From contig JANCRA010000033.1 in assembly GCA_024362935.1 (NCBI GenBank), forward strand, positions 8,777,714 to 8,841,713: a DNA stretch of 64,000 bases, in the 5' to 3' direction. Source of the DNA: Setophaga petechia (Eukaryota; Chordata; Aves; Passeriformes; Parulidae). Below are positions 37,501 through 49,500 of the stretch, one piece after another. The first letter of the stretch is position 1. Each line of letters opens with the position of its first letter. The notes below the pieces were generated by a model, which saw only the letters and a program-made list of their open reading frames with translations, did no database searches and was not told the DNA's origin. The position numbers and the translations under genes are program-made.

Positions 37501-40500
37501 GTCTCCTTTGAGGAAATTTCCAGGGTTTCCATTAGCTTGTAATACTCAGAGCTGTGGCCTCCTTACATATCTGCCTTTTCATTTGTGGTAATGTAAATAT
37601 GCTTTACTTGCAGCCTATAAACTCCTTGTATCAGATAAGGCAGGCAGCAATCTAAGCTTTCTGTAGCAAGCATGAGCTTTAATTATGCATGTTCCATGTG
37701 GTGTAACAGAGCAGGTAAATCAGAGTGATTTTTACCCTGCCAAGCTTTGTGCATCTGTCTGTTGTTCAGGTAAGCAGGGAGTCAGGTTTCAAGGTGAGGG
37801 CTTGAGGTTATTCTGTAGGCACAGGCACTCAGGGCTGGGAGGGTCTGTCTGTGTGGAGATGCTGATTAAAAAGCTGATCCCCCTTGTCTAAAGCAGGAAT
37901 TCCTGCTGTGAGGAGCTGGGTAGGCATCTCCTTCTGGCCCAGAGCAGGAGCTGAGCTGGTGGCCCTTCACTGCCCCAGAGCAGACAGCTCTGTGCCTGCT
38001 GTGCTGAGAATTCATGGCTCACTTTGCCCCTGAGCTGTGTGAGTGCTGTGTTGTGTCTGCAGGATGAATCCACAGGAGAGATCACGTTCTACATGAAGGG
38101 GGCAGACGTGGTGATGGCTGGCATCGTGCAGTACAACGACTGGCTGGAGGAGGAGGTACGGGGGGCTGCTCTGCTCTGCTCCAGGCCACTGCAGCAGGGC
38201 TCAAATATCCAACTGACTGCTGAAATGTCTGCAAGCCAGAAGGTTCTGATCCTGGCAGTTCCTTGGGTTAGTCCTCAGCCAGATACACCCACAGGAACAA
38301 GGCATCAGTGGCGAGTTCAGCGTATGGAATGTGGAATAAACCCTGGGAATAAAATGGGTTTGGCTCAAAACTGATTGACACCCACCAAATTCATCTGGGG
38401 CTTGATTCTGTGTTTGGATCTGTCTTAGCCTGAAGGGTCTGATTTCAAAACTACATTTGGCAGCTTTGTGCTGGGGTGTGTTTGTCAGGTCAGCAGTAAT
38501 GGTGGCACAGAGTTCGTGGAATCCCAGAATGGGTTGGGTTGGGTTGGGTTGGGAGGGACCTTGAATCTCATCCCATTGCACCCCCTGCATGGACAGGGAC
38601 ACCCTTCCCAGGATGCTCCAAACCTGGCTGGGACACTTCCAGGGATCCAGGGGCATTCTCAAAAGTAGCTTCACCAGATTCTCTGGTGTTCAGAGTAATA
38701 ATAATAATTTGAGCTTATTTTAAAGAGTTGGTTGCCAAAGATGTGAAGTCTACAAATCACAGGCTTCTGCCCTTTTACTTAGAGACAGAGAAAATCTAAT
38801 CAGTGGGGTTGTTTTTGCCCCTCTGGTGTAGCAGTCAGGACATTTTTCTTCCTGATCACTGGGCTAGGTCACAAACCACTGCAGATCTCCTCTTTCCTCT
38901 CGAGTTTATCATGCACTTTATCAGATATTGCAGACTCACTGGGGTTGCTCAAATGGGATGGTTATTTTCTTAACCTGCTATCTTACACTGCCATCTCCAC
39001 GCTGCTGTGCATAAATCATTTCAGTGCAGTTTATGGTTTACAATGTGATCCTTCTTTACAGTGTGGTAACATGGCTCGGGAAGGCCTCAGGGTTCTTGTT
39101 GTGGCCAAGAAGTCTCTGACAGAAGAGCAGTATCAAGACTTTGAAGTAAGTTTTTATTTGTCTTTTTGTTGTTGTTGTTGTTTTTTTTTTCAAACAAACA
39201 ATCACTGAAGGGATTCTCACAGAACTCTTGTGATAATGCTGCCTCTCACCTCCCAACTCTCTGCTAGAATTGTTGTTCTGAAATGTCTTGATACTCTTTT
39301 TATCAAAGTTGCTTTTCAAGTGATAGGTATGAAGTGTTTATCCCAAGGAAGACCCTCCCAAGCAGTTCCTGAATCCTGAATAACCAGAACATAAACCAGG
39401 CAGCTCCCTGGCAACACAGGCTCCACATGTGGGGTTTGGTTCTCTGCCCAGGGCACTGCCTGGCTCCTCCAGGCAGGCAGAATGGGAAGGGGAACTGTTC
39501 AGTAAATGCAGGGATGTGGTGCAGCTGCTTAGGGTTCTGTGGTGCCATTGTTTCTGCAAGTGTTGCCTGTGGTGGCAGGGAGCTGCCTGCAGGCTCTGCA
39601 GGTGCCCCTCCAGCAGCTGCTGTGCCCCTGTGTGCCCTGTGCTGCCCACCTGGAGCTGCCCAGGGACAGAACTGCAGCAGCTCCCTGAAGCACGTTCCAC
39701 CTCGGGCTCACCAGCCCCAGAGGTTCCACCCTGAATCATGGAGTCAGAATTGCCTGGGTTGGAGGGCACCTCAAAGAGGATGTGGTTCCAAGCTGTGCAT
39801 GGGGACACCTGTCCCTAGAGCAGGTGGAAGGCCACAGAGGGTGGCTGACTGCTTCCCCCTGCAGCTGGCCAGCCCTGTGTCCCCAAAGGCAGGCTGGCTG
39901 TGCTCTGTGTGTCCCCAAAGGCAGACTGGCTGTGCTCTGTGTGTCCCCAGTCCCAGGCTGGCTGTGCTCTGTCCCCAGTCCCAAGCAGGCTGTGCTCTGT
40001 GTGTCCCCAGTCCCAAGCAGGCTGTGCTCTGTGTGTCCCCAGTCCCAGGCTGGCTGTGCTCTGTCCCCAGTCCCAGGCTGGCTGTGCTCTGTGTGTCCCC
40101 AATCCCAAGCAGGCTGTGCTCTGTGTGTCCCCAATCCCAAGCAGGCTGTGCCCTGTCCCCAGTCCCAAGCAGGCTGTGCCCTGTCCCCAGTCCCAAGCAG
40201 GCTGTGCTCTGTGTGTCCCCAGTCCCAGGCTGGCTGTGCTCTGTGTGTCCCCAATCCCCAGCAGGCTGTGCTCTGTGTGTCCCCAATCCCAAGCAGGCTG
40301 TGCCCTGTCCCCAGTCCCAAGCAGGCTGTGCTCTGTGTGTCCCCAGTCCCAAGCAGGCTGTGCCCTGTCCCCAGTCCCAAGCAGGCTGTGCTCTGTGTGT
40401 CCCCGGTCCTAGGCTGGCTGTGCTCTGTCCCCAGTCCCAAGCAGGCTGTGCTCTGTGTGTCCCCAGTCCTAGGCTGGCTGTGCTCTGTCCCCAGTCCCAA

Positions 40501-43500
40501 GCAGGCTGTGCTCTGTCCCCAGGCACGCTATGTCCAGGCCAAGCTGAGTGTCCACGACCGCTCCCTGAAGGTGGCCACGGTGATCGAGAGCCTGGAGATG
40601 GAGATGGAGCTGCTGTGTCTCACTGGGGTGGAGGACCAGCTGCAGACAGACGTCAGGCCCACGCTGGAGACGCTGAGGAACGCTGGCATTAAGGTCTGCC
40701 TGGCCCAGGGCTGCTCCAGCAGGAGCACTGAGACCCTCTGCAGCGCTGCCACTGTCCCACGGGCAGCACATTCAATGTTGGGGGGCCCTGTGAGGATTTT
40801 AAACATCACTGTGGGAACAGAACATGCTGCAGGTGGTAAATCTTAACACATGAGTGTGGCACCTCTTGTGCTTTTCATGCCCTCATGTGCTCTGGCTCCT
40901 CCTGCACACAAAGGAATGGGGTGGGCACGAGAGGGGTCCAACAGGAGATTTTGGGGCAGTTCTTCTTTCAGGGAGTTGCATGAAACAGGGCAGGTTTGGG
41001 CTGTGTTTGCTTTGTGGTGCATGAACCCCCTCGCTGGGCTCGGAGCTGTGGATATCCACGTTTCAGTAGCCACTAGAGGGGAGTCTGAGCCAAGAGAATC
41101 AGGAACTAGATTTTTTTTTTTTTTCCAGCTTTCTGGGCATCTGTGACTCCGCACCTACAGCCCAGCTGTGAGGGAGCTGCTGTGGTGCCTGTGTAGATTC
41201 TCTCTCTATGAAAAATTTGTCAGGCTTGCAAAAGGGGAAAAAAATGGATTAGACATTCAGATTTGGGTAAGAAAAGTAGGTGAAAGGTCCTGGTTGTGGT
41301 TTCTCTGCTTTAAGTTGCAAAGTGAGCAAAAATCCAAAGCCGTGCTGTGAATGCAAAGTAGGGCTGTGTGTTGGGGGCTGAGTAGGACAGGGAATTCAAT
41401 ACTTGGATTTTTGTTTGGGGCCACCCCTGTCAACAACAGAGACTTCAGCAGAGAGGTGAGACCAGGGGAATCAGAGCTCCTCAGTGATGTTGGAGTCCTG
41501 ACCCAGCACTCCAAAGGGTTTTCCTGCTTCCCTTTCTCCTCACCTTGGCTGGAGCTGGAGGTGTGGGATGTGCTGAGCACCCCTTGCACTGCAGTGTTTA
41601 TCAGGGCATTGCATGTGAGAAGTGAATCCAGAGTGGAGGGGGTCTTGCAGTTCATGACTGTCTTGTTAGGATCAAATCTCTTTCCAACCTCAGATTATTG
41701 AACAAATGAACGAGTCTTTGTGTGGGTTTTTTGGTTGATGTTTTGGGATTTTCTTAAGGTTTTTGTATTTTTCATTAAATATTCTTGGGCAGTGTCTTGA
41801 AAGAATAAAAACACCAGTGGAAAAAACCAAACTCACTCTGATATATTTACACTGGAGAAGGAATTCCCAGCCATTGCTGCTGACATTGCTTTCTAACTCC
41901 CTCCCCTCACCAGCACAAAATAAAAGGAGCAGTGTAGATTTAAAAAAAAAAATAAATTAAAAAAAACCTCAAGCAAGTTAGTGTGTTCCAGACGTACACA
42001 TCAGCACTGAGCTAACCCCAGTTGCATCATCCACATTTCAGGCTGGGCCAGGAGGGATCTTTCTGCAGCAGGGCCCGGTTGAGAAATGGCTGGGGAGGGA
42101 CACATTAACGCACAAATACACATTTTTTTAGCTTGCATTTCATGGGTTTATCAGCAGAATCTTGAAATATTGCAGGTGGGAAAAATGTTACCCAGAGTTT
42201 GTAACTTCCTTTGTGTCTCAGCCTCAGTAAGGGCTTTGCTTTATTTCATGTGTGAGAAATTTCTTGCGTGTTTTAAAGCAGGGAGTTTTTAGAAGAATAA
42301 TTTGTACATGTATTTTAACAGTCCTTTTATAAGCCTGAAGGGGCAGGTGGTACTTGCAGAGGTCCTGCCGACGTGGTTGTTAAGCTTCACTTAACACATG
42401 AAATGTTTGGATTTTAGGTGTGGATGCTGACAGGGGATAAGCTGGAGACAGCCACGTGTACGGCCAAGAACGCTCATCTGGTGACACGGACACAGGACAT
42501 CCATATATTCAGACTAGTGAGTAACACCCACAGGCCCTGGCTCAAGGGGCCCAGGCTCTGGGACAGGAGGGCTGGGAGATCACAACTGTTTTCCAGCAGG
42601 GTATTTTTATTCTTTTGCCCCAGCTTTCTACCCCGAGTTTGTGTTTCTGTGACTGCTGCCCTGACTCAATGTGCTGCCCATCCTGGCTTTTGTTCCCTCT
42701 GGGCCTCTTTGCTGTTTTCTCACCCCAGTGGAGCACACCTTGCTCAGTTCCATCCTCCCCCAGGTGACAAACCGAGGAGAAGCCCACCTGGAGCTGAACG
42801 CCTTCCGCCGCAAGCACGACTGTGCCCTGGTCATCTCGGGGGACTCACTGGAGGTACTGATGCCTCACATTTTAGCTTACACATTTTCCAGATTCTGTAC
42901 TGCATAGTATGTAACTCTGAACTGCATGTAAAGTGTTAGCCAGTTCTCCTCACAGTCAGACAGAACAATCCTTTTCTAGGCTGAGAACCAAGGACACTGT
43001 TGCAGCTTCAGGCCCAAAACGTGCAAACAACAGGGAATTGAGGAGAGCAATCTGGGAGGGTGGGACTGCTTAACCTGGAGCTGTAACTGGACAATTCACC
43101 CCAATATGGAAATGGACCAAAACTTATAAAAGTGAAAACTCATGACTCAGGGTCTGTCTTGGGTCCATCTTGGGCAGAGCCATGGCCAGGTTATTGTGCT
43201 GCCCAAGGTGTGTCCTTTGAAGGCCTTTTTAATTAATCCCTACTTATTAAAGTATTTATTGAAATAGTTTATTTATAGTTTAGTTTATTAAATCCCTGCT
43301 GTCTAGCCTCTGTTCTAGGTAGTCTCTCAAAGCATCAGTAGAGCCAGCCCCATAGCCTGGGCTGGGGAAAGGCTGGTGCCTGCAGAGCAGGTGTAACCCA
43401 GGGCTGTGCAGTGTATAACCTGGGCTGTGCAGTGTGTAACCCAGGTGTGTGCTGTGTGTAACCTGGGCTGTGCAGTGTGTAACCTGGGCTGTGCAGTGTG

Positions 43501-46500
43501 TAACCCAGGGCTGTGCAGTGTGTAACCAGGTGTGCACTGTGTAACCCAGGGCTGTGCAGTGTGTAACCTGGGCTGTGCTGTGTGTAACCCAGAGCTGTGC
43601 TGTGTGTAACCCAGGGCTGTGCAGTGTGTAACCCCGGGTTGTGCAGTGTGTAACCCAGAGCTGTGCAGTGTGTAACCTGGGCTGTGCTGTGTGTAACCCA
43701 GAGCTGTGCAGTGTGTAACCCAGAGCTGTGCAGTGTGTAACCCAGAGCTGTGCAGTGTGTAACCCAGGGCTGTGCAGTGTGTAACCCCGGGTTGTGCAGT
43801 GTGTAATCCCGGGTTGTGCAGTGTGTAACCCAGGTGTGTGCAGTGTGTAACCCAGGGCTGTGCAGTGTGTAACCAGGTGTGCAGTGTGTAACCCCGAGTT
43901 GTGCAGTGTGTAACCCAGGTGTGTGCAGTGTGTAACCAGGTGTGCTGTGTGTAACCCAGGTGTGCTGTGTGTAACCCAGGGCTGTGCAGTGTGTAACCAG
44001 GTGTGCTGTGTGTAACCAGGTGTGCCTGAAGTACTACGAGTGCGAGTTCATGGAGCTGGCGTGCCAGTGCCCCGCCGTGGTGTGCTGCCGCTGCGCGCCC
44101 ACGCAGAAGGCGCAGATCGTGCGGCTGCTGCAGGAGAGGACGGGCAAGCTCACCTGTGCCGTGGGTGAGTCACAGCAGGGCCAGCACCCGGGAATGGCAG
44201 TGCCATCTCTTCCCTGAGTGAAGTCTCACTCACCTCACACCCCTGGAGATGGTGATTTAGGGAGCAGTGGTTCTGTGGGGTGATAGAGAAAATTATCAAA
44301 ATTTTGCATGTGGAAATTCAATGCCAAAATCCTCATCACCCTTTCAGGTGGCATCTTTGCAAAGCAGAGCTTGGACCTGATCAGGTGAAGTGCCACTGTT
44401 AATTTGGGCTGTGTTTCAGCGCTGGAGATATAATGGTACCACCTGCAAGGGAGATACATCAATCACTGATCTGGGGGTCTATTAAAACAAAACTTAAGGG
44501 CTTAAGTTCATGATTTCTGTTTAAAATCTTGCTTTTGTTGACTGGGTTGTTTCTTATAATATTCCAGTGTGGTGCAGATGACTTTGGTGGGGTTGCAGGT
44601 TGCCCCTGTTGCTTAACTCCCAGTTTTGTTTGTGCTCTGCCCTGCAGGTGATGGAGGGAATGATGTTAGCATGATTCAGGAGGCTGACTGTGGTGTTGGA
44701 GTTGAAGGAAAGGTGAGATTACCTCATCTTTAATGAGAATTTCTGTGGCCAGTTTTCAGGCCACTCTTAAATGAATCCTCAGATATTGGTGCAAGAAAGG
44801 GAACAAGCTCCCACAAGAACCGTCATCAGACCAGTAGCCCTATAATGAGAAATAATTTGGCTATAAAGGAGACTACTCTTAAAGGGAGTTCAAGTTCAAT
44901 ATTTGGTTTTTGGCAGAACCCCTGAATTTGTTCCCTCATGGTTAGTTTTGGGGGTATTTGATGCTCCAGGTGCTGGAGTAATAATTACACTGATAAGATA
45001 TACCCTACATGCACAATTAAAAACTGCTCACATTAGTTTGCAAAACAAACTCTAGGTTGGAGCTCTGATTCCTGCACCTGGGGCTGTGTGGAGCTGCAGG
45101 ACTGGATTGGCAGCAGCAGCCAGACTCTGCTTGCAGTGAGCCAAAATTGTGTGAACTTTTGAGACTGAGAATTTGTTCAGCACTGGCTTGATAGGAGTGT
45201 CACGTTAACATATGTGTTGTGAATCAGAATCCAGAGGTTGCTTAGAATTGGAGGCCAAGGTTCAAATGGGAATTCTCCTCATATTTTTGCTCTTTGCTTA
45301 AAACCCACAGTGGAAGGAGAAGTATTGAGGCAATGCTATCCCTCCCCTAGTATACTGCAAATATTCCTGGAAATTTTGTCAGTGATAACTCAGTAATAAC
45401 ATGATATTCTTTGTTTCCAGTGCTGAATGGTCTCACTGTGCTTTTCCTTGCCCTTGTTCCCAGGAAGGGAAGCAGGCATCACTGGCAGCTGATTTCTCCA
45501 TCACTCAGTTCAAGCACCTGGGCCGTTTGCTCATGGTCCATGGAAGGAACAGCTACAAGAGGTCTGCAGCCCTCAGCCAGTTTGTGATCCACAGGAGCCT
45601 CTGCATCAGCACCATGCAGGTAAAGGGGCTCTCCAAAAGAGGTGGAGAAGCCAAATCATGAAGGAAAGGTCCTGTGTCTCATTTGGAATGCTATTTCTTC
45701 TCCTGAAAATTTTCATGGGTTAGGACTTGAAATTGTTACTTTGATATGAAAACACATGAGAAAATTCCTGGTGTTGGACAAATACCAGCAACTGCTCCAA
45801 AGGAATAGAAGGGGTTGATGTTCCATTAGTTTTTCTTCATTTCAGGAGTTGGGAGAGCCCACTGCAAGAATGTTCCAGTTTGAGCAGTGCATGTTTAAGC
45901 TGTTACTTTTACTGCAGTATCTCAGTGCCTAAAAAGCTCATTTCTTTTCTAGGCTGTTTTCTCATCAGTGTTTTACTTTGCTTCAGTTCCTCTCTACCAA
46001 GGCTTCCTCATCATTGGGTAAGAGCTCACTTTTTAGTGGTAATGAGGAGAACCTCTGCACAGTGAACACTTTTGGGCTGATTAACATGGAAACCATGAAC
46101 ATCTCCACTCTGCTTCAGGAGCTGGGTGTGAGCCTTGTCCCCTTCAGTGCAGACATTGCAGAAACCTTTCCAGCAGGATGGTTTGTTGTGTTTGTGAAGC
46201 AGCCCATCCTCCAGGAATGTTCCTTTGCTCCCAGTAAAAGCAGAGGGACAGCTGTTCTGGGCTGGTGTCTGCACAGCAGTGAGAGGCAGTGCCAGGAAGA
46301 GAGACAACCCAGCCTTAGTTCCTGCCCAAAAACTCTCTAGAACAGAGCATTGCAACTGTAATCCCAGTATGACTTCTTATACATTCTAGTACATAATTTA
46401 AAAACCAGCAAATTCATCTCCATTGCCTTCTGATGCAAACAGAATCAGACCTGAGCTCTAGAGCAGACTTTGGGATGGGCACAGGTCTGTCCTTAACTCC

Positions 46501-49500
46501 TTTAAGAACCCACTGCAGTATTTGAGCCAGTCCCTTGTGTATCAGTGTTCCTGATCAAAACTCACTCAAAAAGCCAGTCCTGATGGCTTTTCCCTACCTG
46601 CAAAACTCTGCTGTGCTCCATTTGCTAGTTTTTATAATGTGTACATTATTGGGCACTTAGAGAATATGGTATTTCCTTTCTGGAGCCTAGCATTTGTTTA
46701 CTTCTCTGCACCTGAGATATTTACTGGTCTCCTGCCTTCTTCCCAGGTACTCCACAATTTACACCATGTTTCCTGTGTTTTCTCTTGTCCTGGACAAGGA
46801 TGTGAAATCTGAAGTTGCAATGTTGTACCCAGAGCTCTACAAAGATCTTCTGAAGGTGTGTGAGACTCTTGTTTGTGTGTTTTGCTTTAAGGCAAGATCC
46901 TCATCTTGATTTAAAACTGTAAATGTGTAAAGTCAAATATATTGCCAGGAGATCCAGAACTTTATCAGGCAAAAATTCTGTTAAAGTCAAATTTGAATGC
47001 ACAGATAGAACCAGAATTTCTGGCGGTTGTTCATTGAATGCTGCATGAAATGCAATTTATTAAAAACGGCTGGGCAAGTAGAAGTTCCATTCTGTGGGAA
47101 ATTCTGGGGATTTAATATTACCAATTTGTTCCATAATAAAGGGAAAAGAGAAATTGTTGGGGATTTGGCTCTGTCCTGAGGCCAGAAAAGGGAAGAGGGG
47201 AAGGGATCTGCTCATCTGATGGAGGCAGGGGCTTATCCCAGAGTTTCTTCAGTAGAAATTTGACTGCAGCATGATCTAAAGGTTTGCTTGCTGTGCCATT
47301 TTTGTGGCTTTAGCATCTACGTCAGGTCCTTCTCCTTAAACAAAGAAAACTTTATTTTATCTTTACCATAGAAATATGAGGAAGGTAGATCTTGTCTTAG
47401 GTTCCTTTTTAATTTTTTTTCTTCCTCCCTGGAAAATGTTTTGAATAACTGGGGTATGCAGCCTGGGAACATCTTTCTTAGTTGGAGGAAGGGGTGGACT
47501 GAGTCTTCCCCAGCTCCTTTCCCTCAAGGATTGCTGTTAAACAGATACTCTGAGAAGCACAGCCTGTTTTTCCAGAGCCTCAATAAGTCTCCATCTGGTT
47601 TCACTTGGATGTTGTCTCTTATGTCATAAACCACTAATTCTTCAACCATCCTTAGGCCTGGTCTAAACATAGGGGGTTTTGTGCTGGTATAGCTGTGTTG
47701 GCTGGAGATGGTTTTTTAAAATCTATCTGCCTTCAATATGAGGGTGATTTGTGTGTGTCTAGAAATACAGTATCAATGCATTCACATCAATGTGTGTACA
47801 CACATCTTCTATTTCATGGTGATTAAACTCCTGAGGCATCTTTGCACTGAATTAATTGTGTGTGCACTGAGGGCCAGGTTGTGCTGGGGAGCCCTGAGCT
47901 TCCACAGCCCTTCATGCACCCAGAAAAATGAGAATAAAGGGGCACTACCTCAGCGTTTCTTGATTTATTTTCTTTTTTTTTTTTTTCCAAAGCACCTTCC
48001 AGTTCTTTTATTGATTTTTAAGTTTATCAATAAGTGAATTTTCATAAAAGAAAACCCCAATGGAGCTTTGTCTTTTTTTCCCCCACCCAGGGACGACCGT
48101 TGTCATACAAAACGTTTTTAATCTGGGTCTTGATAAGCATTTATCAAGGTAAGAAATCAACTTCTGCTTGTGCCTTTAGATGTTGTAGTGTGCGTGGCTA
48201 TCTAAGTTTTGGTATTGCAGAAGTTAAGTAAGACATGAAATGAATTTCCCAAAGCATCCTTGTGGTGGTGAATATATATATTTTTTCTCGGAAAATGTTG
48301 GTAGCGTTACCAAAGGAAAAAATTATCTAAACCCAAATATTGGCAGTAATTGGTCAATGCTGTGATGTAGAATTCAAACCATTGGGCCTCTTCCCACCAG
48401 AGCCATCCACTGTCACTCTGTGCAAGTTCCTTGCAGTGCTGTAGTTACCCCTCAGTAAAGCAGAGCTCATTATTCTCCCTCCCCTTCTTTTGGGAAAAGT
48501 TCTCCAATCTATGGATTTTGCAGGGTTTTGTCGACATGGAAAATGCAGCATCTGTAGCCTTCTGTATTTTATCAAAAAATGGAAATGGCAAGAGTTCTGG
48601 TGGCTGGCTTCACAGGTATCTACGATTCAGGGTCACAGTCGAGCTCGTGTTCTTGATCATATTTGATACACTCTAATTAGGCTGCTAAAGCAATGAAGTA
48701 AATGCCTTAATTACAGTCTATTTCAACAGTGGATGTAGTAGTTTGGGTATATATCTAAGAAGGTATTTTCTTTCATTTTGTCTCTTTCTAAAATCAAGGA
48801 CTCTCAAATTCAAATGGTCTCTGTAGGTATTAATCAGGGAGTTGTAGAAAATAGGTCAATAATGTGGAGCTAAAAGCTGAAGTGGCAAAATTCCTTATTT
48901 TCTCTTTATCAGCAAGAATGAGAATAAGGGGTCAAGATAAGCAGGTAATTCTTACAGATTTAATTAATGTTGCCATCCTCAGCAGGGAGTGAATCTAGGA
49001 GTGTAAAATCTCCATTAGCTTTATTTTCTGAAATCTATCACAGGCATCCTACAACAGGGATCAAGGGCTTGGGATGCTGAATAGCACAATGGCAAAGCCA
49101 AGGCATTGAGAGAACACTCCCAAGTGGTGGAAGGCTGCCCCAGAGGCTGATGCACGGGGGGAAAGATTGCTCCTTGAGCTAAGAGCCCTCTCTGGTTACA
49201 GGGTTTGGTTAAAGTGACTTCACCAGTGCTGTGCTCAAGAACCAGCAAACAGCGGCCAAACAACGGGGCCAGTTGCTAGCAGAGATGAGCCTGACCAAAA
49301 CTTGAGCTGCCCAAAAGTCTGGAAAGTTCACAGCTGGGTTTGAACTCTGTGGCCAGAGCTGGGTTCCCTCGCAGGTTTTCCCTTCCGGAGGCGGCGGCGG
49401 TGATGGATGTTGGTGTGGATTACTCATGCTGCTCACATGAGTTATTTGTGCAGGTGGCCTGGACAGCCTGGCCGGGCAGCATAGGAGCACAAACAATGCC

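Noticed and set aside
38529..38551. Telomere-like GGGTT repeat
   Set aside because: The unit is GGGTT, not TTAGGG, and it lies at the tip of a CR1 fragment whose consensus contains ggtttgggttgg; simple expansion explains it.
39736..40500. Long minus-strand open frames with [13 protein letters not shown] repeats
   Set aside because: Reverse complement of the exon 18 minisatellite; no start context, splice support or known domain.
39427..40692. 421-residue plus-strand open frame
   Set aside because: It is almost entirely minisatellite ([13 protein letters not shown] repeats) and is not in the frame of exon 18; it is open only because the unit lacks stops.
41640..41700. Possible plus-strand CR1 end
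   Set aside because: Only a short ctctttccaacctcagatta resemblance; too weak to call.
43389..44019. CRISPR-like direct repeats (also 39868-40522 and 59751-59876)
   Set aside because: The units are contiguous with no unique spacers, and the locus is a vertebrate gene; they are minisatellites.
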